A DNA stretch of 64,000 bases from Ectobacillus funiculus (GTDB taxonomy: Bacteria; Bacillota; Bacilli; Bacillales; Bacillaceae_G). The notes beneath the pieces are model-generated. The model had not been told where the DNA came from and searched no databases. It worked only from the letters and a program-made list of their open reading frames with translations. This document shows, piece after piece, positions 19,510 to 28,250 of this stretch (position 1 is its first letter; the number at the start of each line of letters is the position of its first letter). The stretch is taken from the NCBI RefSeq assembly GCF_004138295.1, contig NZ_SCFM01000016.1, positions 93,809 through 157,808 on the forward strand, written 5' to 3'. Made by a program: the position numbers and the translations under genes.

Positions 19510-20406
19510 ATGTTAGATAGACTTTTAAGTAATTCTAGACCAACAAAAACACCAGTGATAAATAAGATAGTAGAAAAGCTGAGTTTAAAAAATACTTGGC
19601 AGCTATTTGTTATCTTATTGACTTGTATGATTGCTCTTGTATTTTTAGGGCCATATATTTATTTACTTCTTACTTCTTTAAAGCCATCTGCAGAAGCAGT
19701 AAGTTCACCACCCACATTATGGCCTTCAAAATTTTCTTTAGAAAATTACTTTGCAATGTTTAAACAATTACCTATCGGAAACTATTTCCTTAACAGTTTA
19801 ATTACAGCAATAATTAGTATGGTGTTAAGTGTCTTTATAGGATCATTGGCAGCTTACGGTTTTTCACGATTTTCATCAAGAGTGAGTAATATCTTTTTGC
19901 TTATAACGTTAGCGATACGTATGGTTCCAATGATTAGCATTGCGATACCAATGTATATGATTATCAATGATATGGGATTAGTTGATACAAAACTTGCGTT
20001 AATTTTAGTTTATACCAGCATTAATGTTCCTTTTGCAATCTGGATGATGATTGGTTTCTTCGACGGAATTTCCAAGGAGCTTGATGAAGCAGCTCGTATT
20101 GATGGATGCAGCCGTTTGGGAGCGTTTCTTCGTATTATTCTCCCTGTATCGCTTCCGGGACTTGCCACGACAGCTATATTTACCTTTATGTTAGCGTGGA
20201 ATGACTTTTTATTTGCCTTACTTTTAACGAGTACAAATACTAAAACGGCAACAGTAGGGATTTCACAGTTTTTAACAGCTTATAATCTTGATTTGGGACC
20301 TATGACAGCAGCTGCTATTACATTTAGCTTACCGGTTATGCTTTTTTCACTTTTAGTTCAACGGTATATCGTAAGCGGAATGACTCTGGGAGCTGTAAAG
20401 GAATAG
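19510..20406 (+). CDS. Sugar ABC importer permease (MalG/UgpE-like)
   Basis: A 298-residue permease with six helices after a ~30-residue cytoplasmic tail. The EAA loop reads EAARIDGCSRLGAFLRIILP and the C-terminus YIVSGMTLGAVKE is the usual MalG-type end. It is 21 bp after the MalF-like gene with GGAGAGG upstream. It forms the second half of the channel. Confidence 0.92.
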   Translation: MLDRLLSNSRPTKTPVINKIVEKLSLKNTWQLFVILLTCMIALVFLGPYIYLLLTSLKPSAEAVSSPPTLWPSKFSLENYFAMFKQLPIGNYFLNSLITAIISMVLSVFIGSLAAYGFSRFSSRVSNIFLLITLAIRMVPMISIAIPMYMIINDMGLVDTKLALILVYTSINVPFAIWMMIGFFDGISKELDEAARIDGCSRLGAFLRIILPVSLPGLATTAIFTFMLAWNDFLFALLLTSTNTKTATVGISQFLTAYNLDLGPMTAAAITFSLPVMLFSLLVQRYIVSGMTLGAVKE

Positions 20407-20787
20407 AAGCGTCTTACTAATAAATAACTACGACAACTATACCTTTCATTTCTAGAGATTACTAATAAACAATATATACAGGAATTAATCTAATAGGAGT
20501 CACCGTATTATTTTGAGAAAAATGCGCAATAACTAAACACTTCCTATGTGGGTGTTTACTAGGATTGGTAATCGGTAATCCTGTTCAAATCCTATTAATA
20601 AGAAATTATCAATGGACAAACATATCACAAAATCCACAATATAAGGTATCTATATAAGCATTCAATAATATAAACATTATCAGAAAAGTTGCAGGAAAAG
20701 TACGAATTCGTAAGGCTTTACTTCTAGCTATATCAAGGAAAAAGTAGTTTATGAACAAACACACTAAATTGATAGGAGAATTTACTT
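20407..20787. other. Intergenic region before GH91
   Basis: 381 bp without a gene. It contains a hairpin at about 20535-20560 (AAACAC...GTGTTT) without a T-run and a local tandem (GGTAATC twice near 20570). It is long enough to hold a separate GH91 promoter, but no clear -35/-10 pair was found. No cre box was seen here. Confidence 0.4.
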
Positions 20788-22131
20788 ATGGCTAGTAAAA
20801 ATTATTACGACGTAACAGAGTGGCCTGTCGGTAATCCGTATGAGGATATTGGTGAGGTAATCAATAGCATTATAGCAGATATTAAAAGTAGGCAAACGGA
20901 CACTGATGTGAATAAAGGCGGAAAGCCGGGTGCGGTTATCTATATTCCACCGGGAGATTATCATCTTGTCAGTCAAGTAGTTATAGACATCAGTTATCTT
21001 AAAATTATGGGTTCTGGACACGGGTTTACATCTTCGAGTATTCGTTTTAATACTTCTGGGAATGAATGGGCGGATTTGCATGAATTGTGGCCGGGAGGAA
21101 GTCGCATACTCGTAGATATTCCCCTAGAAGTAAATGACGAGGAATATAAAGGAGCTGCATTTTATGTTGAACGAAGTGGAAATCCCCGAATAAGTTCGGT
21201 AGAGTTTTCTGACTTTTGTATTGATGGTTTGCATTTTATTGAAGATGGTTCAGGAGCAACAAATCCGGAAAACACATACACTAACGGGAAAACGGGTATT
21301 TATGTTGCAAGTGCTTGTGACTCATTTCGGATTACAGGCATGGGGTTTGTGTATTTAGAGCATGGAATTACTATTTATCATGCAGATGCACTGACTATAC
21401 ATGATAATTTCATAGCTGAATGTGGTAACTGTATAGAACTACGAGGTTGGGGACAGGCTTCAAAAATAACCGATAACTTGATAGGAGCCGGTTTTAAAGG
21501 ATATTCAATTTACGCTCAAAATTTTGGTGGACTTTTGATTACAGCGAATAATGTTTTTCCACGAGGTGCGAGCAGTATCTATTTTGATGGTGTGACACGT
21601 TCCAGTATCACAAATAATAGACTTCATTCATTTTATCCAGGAATGGTGGTATTCAGGGAAAATTGTTCGGAAAACTTGGTTTCTTCAAATCACTTTTTAC
21701 GTGACCATGAACCCTGGACTCCTTTTGTGGGAATAGACAATGGTTTAGATGATTTGTATGGTCTCCTCTATATCAGTGGCAATAATAATTCTGTAATTGC
21801 TAATCACTTTTCTGAAGTAATTAATACTCAGAACATCAAGCCGGTAGGTGCAACACCTGTAATCATACGTATTGTTTCGGGTAATGGAAATTATATTTCT
21901 AATAATCATGTTGTTGCCACGGAGGTTCATGCCAAGATAAGTGATTCTTGTTTCTCTGCGCAAGTAGACGCTTTGTTGACTACCGAAGCATCAGAGCCGC
22001 TTACCGTAACAACAGTATTGGTAGAAAAAGAATCGCTTCAAAATACGATTCTTGATTCGGGAAGTGATGCACAGGTTGTTATGGACAAGACTGTAAATGC
22101 ATTCAGAGCCACTCCAACGCCAGGAGCATAA
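20788..22131 (+). CDS. GH91 protein: DFA-III hydrolase or inulin fructotransferase
   Basis: A 447-residue right-handed beta-helix protein that I recognise as family GH91. Family-typical blocks are the N-terminal EWPVGNP, the GGKPGAVIYIPPGDYHL block, the GSGHGFTSSSIRFN block and the ELRGWGQASKITDN block. GH91 contains inulin fructotransferases (inulin to difructose anhydride III or I) and DFA-III hydrolases (DFA III to inulobiose). The catalytic Asp and Glu known from the family lie 11 residues apart; here Asp200 and Glu211 fit. There is no signal peptide. Inulin fructotransferases are secreted, whereas DFA-III hydrolases are cytoplasmic, so hydrolase is the better guess, fitting the importer upstream and GH32/fructokinase elsewhere. 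RBS is AGGAG 11-12 nt before ATG. It is flanked downstream by IS relics. Confidence 0.88.
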   Translation: MASKNYYDVTEWPVGNPYEDIGEVINSIIADIKSRQTDTDVNKGGKPGAVIYIPPGDYHLVSQVVIDISYLKIMGSGHGFTSSSIRFNTSGNEWADLHELWPGGSRILVDIPLEVNDEEYKGAAFYVERSGNPRISSVEFSDFCIDGLHFIEDGSGATNPENTYTNGKTGIYVASACDSFRITGMGFVYLEHGITIYHADALTIHDNFIAECGNCIELRGWGQASKITDNLIGAGFKGYSIYAQNFGGLLITANNVFPRGASSIYFDGVTRSSITNNRLHSFYPGMVVFRENCSENLVSSNHFLRDHEPWTPFVGIDNGLDDLYGLLYISGNNNSVIANHFSEVINTQNIKPVGATPVIIRIVSGNGNYISNNHVVATEVHAKISDSCFSAQVDALLTTEASEPLTVTTVLVEKESLQNTILDSGSDAQVVMDKTVNAFRATPTPGA

Positions 22132-22320
22132 ATAATATATTCAACTATGTTTTTGTGGTAGTTTTTGTTCCAAAGTTTCAATTGCAAGTCGGACACTTGA
22201 ATTATTTCGTTTGTCATTTAATTTTTTGGGTGCTTTCTAGCGATGGAAGTGCCTCTTTTTATAGTGTTTCCCATATTTGGATAAATGCCAATAAAGTAGA
22301 CAGAAAAAAGGAATGTTTCT

Positions 22321-22662
22321 TTAGGGAGACTGCCAGAAAATGTCTCCTTTTAAGTTTGCAGAAAGCATGATAATGGCAGAATGAGGTCTTCTAGGATTAT
22401 AAAACCCTTCAATATATTCGAAACAAGCCAGTTTCACTTCTTTTAACGAAGTAAATTTTTTACGATTCAGTTCTTCTTTCTTCATATATTTGAAAAAAGG
22501 TTCTATTACTGCATTATCCCAGGGATAAGCGAGCTTTGAATAAGATGGAACGATGGCTAAATGGTCTTGTAATTGACGGAGTTCAGAAGAAAGGTACTGT
22601 GAGCCTCTATCTGTCTTTTCCATAAAAAAATCCTTTATAATGGATTGGAGGCAGTAATCCAT
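22321..22662 (-). pseudogene. IS3-family transposase, C-terminal relic
   Basis: Only the C-terminal ~90 residues of an IS3-type integrase-core transposase remain: DRGSQYLSSELRQ (around the second catalytic Asp region), PWDNAVIEPFFKYMKKEE (with the final Glu) and YNPRRPHSAI. The N-terminal half and orfA are missing. The homology breaks at about 22620, just before the IS4-type relic on the other strand, so one element probably inserted into or recombined with the other. Confidence 0.85.
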
Positions 22663-22688
22663 CCAAATCCAAAATAAAGGACAAACCC

Positions 22689-23333
22689 ATGGATAAGATT
22701 ACAAGAAAAACTGCATTTAAGCAATGGGCGATGTTCCGGCAAACCAAGTCCGGCATCAAGCTTCATCTGCGGCTCGTGTTCATGGAAAATGGCTGTTCCT
22801 ACCCTGATCAGGCGGTCTTGACGAACGCCAAGGAACATGATCGCGGCCAACTGGAAGTGCTGGTTGATGACAAGGAATGCATGTATGTGTTCGACCGCGG
22901 CTACCTGGATTACGAGCGATTCGACCGCATGAGGGACGAGGGCTATTTCTTTGTTTCCCGCCTGTGAAAGAACGCAGTCGTACGGTCACTCGAACACTTC
23001 GAACTACCGGAAGACTCTGTCGTAATGTCGGATGAAATGATTGTGATCGGCACTGCGCAGAACCGGTTCGATTTATCCGCGGACGAAATCGCTGAACTGT
23101 ACAAGTCCCGCTAGGCCATTGAACTGTTCTTCAAATGGGTAAAACAGCACTTGAACATCAAGAAGTTCTACACGCAAAGTCAGCAGGGTGTACACAATCA
23201 GGTGTACATTGCGTTGATCGTCTACTACCTGAACGTCCTTGCGCAATTGCGGACGAACAGCAAGCGAACCTACTTGCAGATCAGCCGCTATCTGAAGGCT
23301 TCCTTATGGAAGTCCGCGCATATTAAACAGTAA
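22689..23333 (+). pseudogene. IS4-family transposase relic, GC-rich
   Basis: A DDE transposase of the IS4 type broken by two in-frame stops (TGA 22965-22967 and TAG 23112-23114). YVFDRGYLDYERFD carries the second Asp. YKSR, then after the stop AIELFFKWVKQHL, is the Y-R-E-K signature with the catalytic Glu and Lys. The N-terminal ~third is missing. The base composition is clearly richer in G+C than the surroundings, so it came from another genus. It ends 13 bp before the histidine kinase gene. Confidence 0.85.
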
Positions 23334-23346
23334 TGAGGGATGTCAT

Positions 23347-25077
23347 ATGAGTAAAAATTGGTCCGTTAAGCGAAAAGTTATTCTATTAGCCCTTTTTTCA
23401 ACATTAATTCCATTATTCATAATTGGTCCAGTTACTTTTTTATATTTAAACAAAGTTATTGAAAATAAGGTTTCGATAACAACTTCAAATTTTTTAAGTG
23501 CAGTGGATTGGAACATTAATACATTCGTTACTGATATAGAGAATGTTTCCAATATAATTTTCTCTTCAGATGATATTCAAGGCTATTTAAGTTACAAAAA
23601 AGTGTCACCAAGGTTATATATCTTAGAAACACTCTCAAAAAACCTTTTGAGAAATATTACTATTGTTAACAAACCATATATTAATGCAGTATACATCGGG
23701 AATGGACAACATGAATTTCTAAAATTAAATAAAGGTGAAAGCAATTATACAGGTAATATTTATAATCATATTAAAGATGCAAGTTGGTATAAAGTTTTAA
23801 AACAAAGTGACTGGGCGGGTGTTTGGGTTAAAGGAAATGAAACAAGCCTTGTAAAAGGGGATAAAAGCCCATTAATGTTTGGCAGAATTATTAGAGACAT
23901 CGGTACGTCAGAGGAGATTGGCGTATCTATTATAAGTGTTGATAAAGCTGTTTTTAATAATATGTTCAAAGACATTAAAACAGATGGCGATATTTTAATA
24001 ATGGACAATAAAAATATAATTTATTTTAGTGGAAGTGAGAAAAAATTTAAAACAAAGGAACTAGCTAACATACTAGAAAATACAGGCGATCAAAGTAAGG
24101 TAATAAAAAAAATTAATGGAACAAAGTATAGTGTAAATTTTCACACAAACGTAAAAACAAATTGGAAGATTGTTAGCATCATTCCTTACCAAAATATTGT
24201 TAAAGAAGTTAATTATATACGAATTATCAATGTGTTATTATTGGTTACTTCCTTTTTTATATCAGTGCTTAGCGCTTTATTAATATCAAAAAAAATTACA
24301 AAGCAACTTACGTTATTAAGAATAGTAGCGAAAAAAATGGAATCAAGGGAATATATCTCTGGTATAACATTTGATAATGGAGATGAAATTGGGAATATAG
24401 GTAATCGTTTTGTCGAACTGTACAATCGAAATAATGAGTTAACCGTAAAGCTATATGAATCACAATTAAAGGAAAAAGAAGCAGAATTATTAGCATTACA
24501 AAGTCATATTAATCCACATTTTTTATATAATACGCTGAACTCTATATTCTGGATGGCAGAAAAGGCAAAGGTAAAGCCTATTGCCAAAATGGCGGTAAGC
24601 TTGTCCAAGTTGTTTCAACTGACACTAAATAACGGTAAGCATATTACATCGGTAAAAAATGAAATTGAACAAGTAAAAAGTTATCTACAGATACAAAACA
24701 TTCGATTTGATAATAAGATTGAATATTTGATTGATGTTGACCCATCCATTCTCGATGAAAAAATAATTAAATTGCTTTTGCAGCCTATTGTAGAAAATGC
24801 TGTTCAACATGGCCTGGAACAACAAAAAGATCAAGGCAAAATAGTTATTAAAGGGGTAAAAAAAGAAGGAATGATGGTGTTTGAAGTAACCGATAATGGA
24901 GTTGGATTTAATAGTGAAGAGATTTTTTCGAAAAATCAAGGATATGCTTTAAAAAATATTAATGAGAGAATTAAGCTTTATTATGGCCCTGAATTTGGAT
25001 TAAGCATTACAAGTAAATCAAATATAGGAACAAAGGTTGTTTTAACGATTGGAATTAAAAGTGAGGAGTATGTATGA
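23347..25077 (+). CDS. YesM-type sensor histidine kinase
   Basis: A 576-residue membrane kinase. TM1 is about residues 12-34, followed by a ~240-residue extracytoplasmic sensor (Cache-like by length), TM2 at about 284-306 and a HAMP region. The His_kinase domain contains SHINPHFLYNTLNSIFW, where the His is the phosphorylation site. The HATPase_c domain has the N-box NAVQHGLEQ and DNGVGF. It is followed 36 bp later by its AraC-type regulator. The gene pair is visibly more AT-rich than the rest of the window, suggesting separate acquisition. With the DUF624 and LacI genes behind it, it likely senses an extracellular sugar. Confidence 0.94.
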   Translation: MSKNWSVKRKVILLALFSTLIPLFIIGPVTFLYLNKVIENKVSITTSNFLSAVDWNINTFVTDIENVSNIIFSSDDIQGYLSYKKVSPRLYILETLSKNLLRNITIVNKPYINAVYIGNGQHEFLKLNKGESNYTGNIYNHIKDASWYKVLKQSDWAGVWVKGNETSLVKGDKSPLMFGRIIRDIGTSEEIGVSIISVDKAVFNNMFKDIKTDGDILIMDNKNIIYFSGSEKKFKTKELANILENTGDQSKVIKKINGTKYSVNFHTNVKTNWKIVSIIPYQNIVKEVNYIRIINVLLLVTSFFISVLSALLISKKITKQLTLLRIVAKKMESREYISGITFDNGDEIGNIGNRFVELYNRNNELTVKLYESQLKEKEAELLALQSHINPHFLYNTLNSIFWMAEKAKVKPIAKMAVSLSKLFQLTLNNGKHITSVKNEIEQVKSYLQIQNIRFDNKIEYLIDVDPSILDEKIIKLLLQPIVENAVQHGLEQQKDQGKIVIKGVKKEGMMVFEVTDNGVGFNSEEIFSKNQGYALKNINERIKLYYGPEFGLSITSKSNIGTKVVLTIGIKSEEYV

Positions 25078-25113
25078 TGTAGAGTGGTGTAAATATATAA
25101 GAGGTGAAAAAAG

Positions 25114-26667
25114 ATGTATAAACTTCTAATAGTAGATGATGAAAAGATTGTAATTGAGGGCTTAAAATCTGCAATTAACTGGGAAGAACATCAAATTGGG
25201 ACTGTCGAAACTGCTTCAGACGGACAAGAAGCGTTTCAGTGCATTATAAATAATCCCCCTCATATTGTGTTAGCTGATATCCAAATGCCCGGATTAAATG
25301 GTTTGGATTTAATACAAAAGGTTAAAAAAATTCATCCTGATATTGTATTTATTATTATTAGTGGTTATACAGAATTTGATTATGCTAAAAGAGCGCTTAA
25401 ATTAGAAGCGGCTGATTATTTAGTAAAGCCTATAGAACTTGATGAAATTGTCAGTGCAGTAAAAAAGGGGATCATTAAATATGAAAAAATGAAAGTGGAA
25501 AAGGAAAACAATGATCAGATTCAAAAATATCAAATGGAGTTAGAAGAAAAGCATGTGTTGGATCTTATTTTAGGTCGAAATATTGATAACTTTGAAGTAA
25601 GCAATAAATTTAAAGGCTGGAAAATATTAATTGCTGGTTTTAAAAGTGCAACATGGAAAAACAATATTGAAAAGGATGGTCAGGGAATAGTTAATCGTTT
25701 GAAAATACCTTTTGAAGAAAGAGGATATGAAACATTTATTTACATCATTGAAGACTTTATTGTTATAATGTATGCCAATTCTATTCAAAAAGAAGTTCAA
25801 GACTACTTTTTAATTGAATTTTCATCTCTTCTACAACATGAATTGAATGTGTCTCCTATTATCGGGGTTAGTAATACTTATTATGATTCTTCATACATTC
25901 GTCAATCATATCAAGAAGCAAAAGAAGCATTCCAAATAGGGATTTATTTAAATCAATTGGTTACTCATTACAAAGATTTAGAAAAGATAAATAATACTGT
26001 TGGCAATGAGATTATTGATAAAATCGATCATTACTTTAAAAAAAATAAGTTTAATTTAGATAAAATAAACTTATTAATCCATGATATATTCAGTTATTCA
26101 ATTGATAATATGCTTTCTCCAGTAAAATCTAAATATTTACATTTTAAGCTTGCTAATTATATTTTCGAATATGTTCAGCATGAATTTGAATTAGAAATTG
26201 AAAGTATTTTAGGAAATGAATATCAGTTATATGAAGAACTGAATAGATTGCAATCGATTGGAGAAATTAGCCATTGGATTGAAAATTTGGTTAATAAAAT
26301 TTTTGATTATGTGAATGATAACAGGGTTTCATATAAGGATAAATTGATTTTAGATGTGAAAAGCTATTTGCAAAAAAATTTCAACCAATCAATTATTTTG
26401 GATGAAATAGCGGAAGGTTTTCATATAAGTCCACCTTATCTCAGCAGTTTATTTTCAAAAAAAGTTGGCATGACTATTTTTGAATATATTACTAATATTA
26501 GAATAAATAAAGCGAAAGAGTTATTACGAACAACAAATTATAAAATCTTGGACATATGTAATGAGGTTGGTTACAAAGATCCAAAATATTTTAACCAAGT
26601 TTTTAAAAAACAGGTGGATCTAACACCAAGCCAGTACCGTTCTGAACATTTAATCAGAAATAAATAA
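25114..26667 (+). CDS. AraC-type response regulator (YesN family)
   Basis: A 517-residue regulator. The receiver domain (1-120) has VDDE, phospho-acceptor Asp55 in VLADIQMPG and Lys in YLVKPI. The C-terminal AraC domain (about 410-515) has helix 1 IILDEIAEGFHISPPYLSSLFS and the second HTH LDICNEVGYKDPKYFNQVFKK. AAGAGGTG precedes ATG 25114. It forms a pair with the 23347 kinase and probably controls the LacI/importer/GH172 operon or the importer at 17014. Confidence 0.94.
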   Translation: MYKLLIVDDEKIVIEGLKSAINWEEHQIGTVETASDGQEAFQCIINNPPHIVLADIQMPGLNGLDLIQKVKKIHPDIVFIIISGYTEFDYAKRALKLEAADYLVKPIELDEIVSAVKKGIIKYEKMKVEKENNDQIQKYQMELEEKHVLDLILGRNIDNFEVSNKFKGWKILIAGFKSATWKNNIEKDGQGIVNRLKIPFEERGYETFIYIIEDFIVIMYANSIQKEVQDYFLIEFSSLLQHELNVSPIIGVSNTYYDSSYIRQSYQEAKEAFQIGIYLNQLVTHYKDLEKINNTVGNEIIDKIDHYFKKNKFNLDKINLLIHDIFSYSIDNMLSPVKSKYLHFKLANYIFEYVQHEFELEIESILGNEYQLYEELNRLQSIGEISHWIENLVNKIFDYVNDNRVSYKDKLILDVKSYLQKNFNQSIILDEIAEGFHISPPYLSSLFSKKVGMTIFEYITNIRINKAKELLRTTNYKILDICNEVGYKDPKYFNQVFKKQVDLTPSQYRSEHLIRNK

Positions 26668-26690
26668 ATATGGGGTCCAGTCCCGAAAAT

Positions 26691-26827
26691 GCGGATTTAC
26701 AACGTTAAGACTTTTGAGACAGGTCATATGAGGCACTAACAAGCCTGATTTGGCGCAAAACAGATTAAGTATCAATAGACTAAACCCTATTGATAGAAGG
26801 ATTTCTACCTTAACGTTGTAAATCTGC
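26691..26827. repeat. 137-bp MITE-like element with 19-bp terminal inverted repeats
   Basis: The left end GCGGATTTACAACGTTAAG (26691-26709) is matched by CTTAACGTTGTAAATCTGC (26809-26827) in inverted orientation, 18 of 19 bases. The 99 bp between them carry no gene. It lies just after the response regulator. The size and ends fit a non-autonomous IS derivative, or a long hairpin terminator-like structure. Confidence 0.65.
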
Positions 26828-26857
26828 ATAATCTGATGATCCCCCATGCCTATCAAG

Positions 26858-27055
26858 TTAAGCACAGAACTTTTCAAAATGTCCCAGTACCAGGTAAAGT
26901 AGGCCTAACAATCGATAAGACCGTGTTCCAACAAAAAGGAACACGGTCATACAAATTAGGGGGTATATAAACAATGCCCCTTCAATTAAAATAGCCATCA
27001 TAGGTAAGAAAGAGAAAACAACTGTAAAGGGAGAGCTAACAAACAACGCAATCAT
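26858..27055 (-). CDS. Possible small hydrophobic ORF
   Basis: A 65-codon frame on the minus strand encoding a mostly hydrophobic peptide (two possible membrane spans). GAAGTGAAGGTG lies about 11 nt before its ATG. No family is recognised, and the composition of this AT-rich region makes a chance ORF likely. Listed with low confidence because the stretch 26828-27252 has nothing else. Confidence 0.2.
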   Translation of the reverse strand: MIALFVSSPFTVVFSFLPMMAILIEGALFIYPLICMTVFLFVGTRSYRLLGLLYLVLGHFEKFCA

Positions 27056-27252
27056 TTATCTATACACCTTCACTTCAATTTGATAGTTACATAATATTAA
27101 AAATTAACAATGAACTCTACCTTTTAAAATGTCCTTTACAAAGGGATAAGTGGGTCGTAAAATTGAAATACAAAATTGCGAAGTGTTCTTTAACTCTTTA
27201 TTTTATCGTTTATTTTGTTATTTCCAGAAAACTCAAAAAGGAGGGGAAGCAG

Positions 27253-27873
27253 ATGAACAAAGGTGTACTAAGTAAGATACATGGATTTTCTACATGGTTT
27301 TCTAATTTAGTATATATAAACATTTTGTGGTTAACTTTTATATTATTAGGTGGCGTATTTCTTGGATTTTTCCCTGCCACAATAGCAATGCTTTTTATCA
27401 TAAGAAAGTTAATGGTAGAAAAAGACGATTTTAGTATAAGAAAGGAGTTTATTAGCGCTTTTAAGAGAGAGTTCAGAAAGAGTAACCAACTATTTTACCC
27501 ATTTATTTTATGTGGCTTTATTATAATCATGGATATCCGTTTTATTTCATCATTAAATTTTATGTATAGTCATTCAGTCGTTAAATTATTTTACATCCTT
27601 GTGTTTTTATTAGTTATGATTTTCTTATATAGTCTCGTCGTTTATATCAACGGTGTTGTAGGGAAAAGAGAAATTCTAAAGAAAGCTATCCATCTCTTAA
27701 TAAATAATCCAATGATAAACTTATACATTTTAACAGGTGTACTTTTGCTACAATTCTTGGTAGTAAAGATCACAGGAGCATTCTTTATGTTCTCTGGCTC
27801 ATTGTTTAGCTGGTTCTTGTTAATTACAGTGTCCAAAACTACAAAAAACTCTATAAGTAATATTGACAAGTAG
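27253..27873 (+). CDS. DUF624 (YesL-type) membrane protein
   Basis: A ~206-residue membrane protein with about five predicted spans. The N-terminal block (a NILWLTFILLGGVFLGFFPAT-type segment followed by IRKLMVEKDDFSIRKEF) is the hallmark of DUF624/YesL. In Bacillus these genes sit beside YesM/YesN kinases and sugar importers; the molecular role is unknown. ATG 27253 is chosen because AAAGGAGGGG is just upstream; an upstream in-frame TTG at 27163 has no RBS. It is placed between the two-component pair and the LacI regulator. Confidence 0.85.
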   Translation: MNKGVLSKIHGFSTWFSNLVYINILWLTFILLGGVFLGFFPATIAMLFIIRKLMVEKDDFSIRKEFISAFKREFRKSNQLFYPFILCGFIIIMDIRFISSLNFMYSHSVVKLFYILVFLLVMIFLYSLVVYINGVVGKREILKKAIHLLINNPMINLYILTGVLLLQFLVVKITGAFFMFSGSLFSWFLLITVSKTTKNSISNIDK

Positions 27874-27899
27874 TGGAAATTACCCTAAAATCAGAATTA

Positions 27900-27914
27900 A
27901 AGAAAGCGGTTACA
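27900..27914 (+). promoter_or_regulatory. cre-like box upstream of the LacI operon
   Basis: AAGAAAGCGGTTACA matches WTGNAANCGNWNNCA except A for T at position 2. It lies just before the operator array, so the operon could be under both CcpA and its own LacI regulator. Confidence 0.5.
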
Positions 27915-27950
27915 ATATTTATTATCCTCTTGGTATCTTTCTAGAAATGT

Positions 27951-28145
27951 ATTTAATCGATTAAATGGAATTTTAACAGGTGTTAACAAAGGTTTTTTAT
28001 TTATCACTTTATTTAATCGATTAAATGATGGTGTCTCTATAGTTTTTGTAAGGATTTTTATTTATCAATTCATTTAATCGATTAAATGGAGGTGTTATCG
28101 AGCATATATAAATTTTTATTTATCACTTTATTTAATCGATTTAAT
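27951..28145. promoter_or_regulatory. Array of four LacI-type operators, about 60 bp apart
   Basis: The 16-bp perfect palindrome ATTTAATCGATTAAAT occurs at 27951-27966, 28011-28026 and 28072-28087, with a one-base variant (ATTTAATCGATTTAAT) at 28130-28145. Copies 2-4 are also preceded by a shared T-rich block containing TTTATTTATCA, so the repeat unit is longer than the palindrome. A central CG in an AT-rich palindrome is typical for LacI-family operators. The array ends 105 bp before the LacI gene, which makes that protein the likely ligand-controlled binder and implies autoregulation. Confidence 0.8.
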
Positions 28146-28250
28146 AATTTTATTAGATGTTTTAACTCTTTACTAATAATCTATTGAACTGAAAGCAAGA
28201 AATAGTTCCTTTATTTCGAAAGGGAGAAAAAAGTTTAGGAGTGAATTCTT

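Noticed and set aside
20788..22131. The beta-helix protein as a pectate lyase or phage tailspike
   Set aside because: The GGKPGAVIYIPPGDYHL and ELRGWGQASKITDN blocks are specific for GH91, and no phage genes are near.
27951..28145. The four palindromes as a CRISPR array
   Set aside because: Spacers are T-rich and similar to each other, repeats are short perfect palindromes and a LacI gene follows; operators explain them better.
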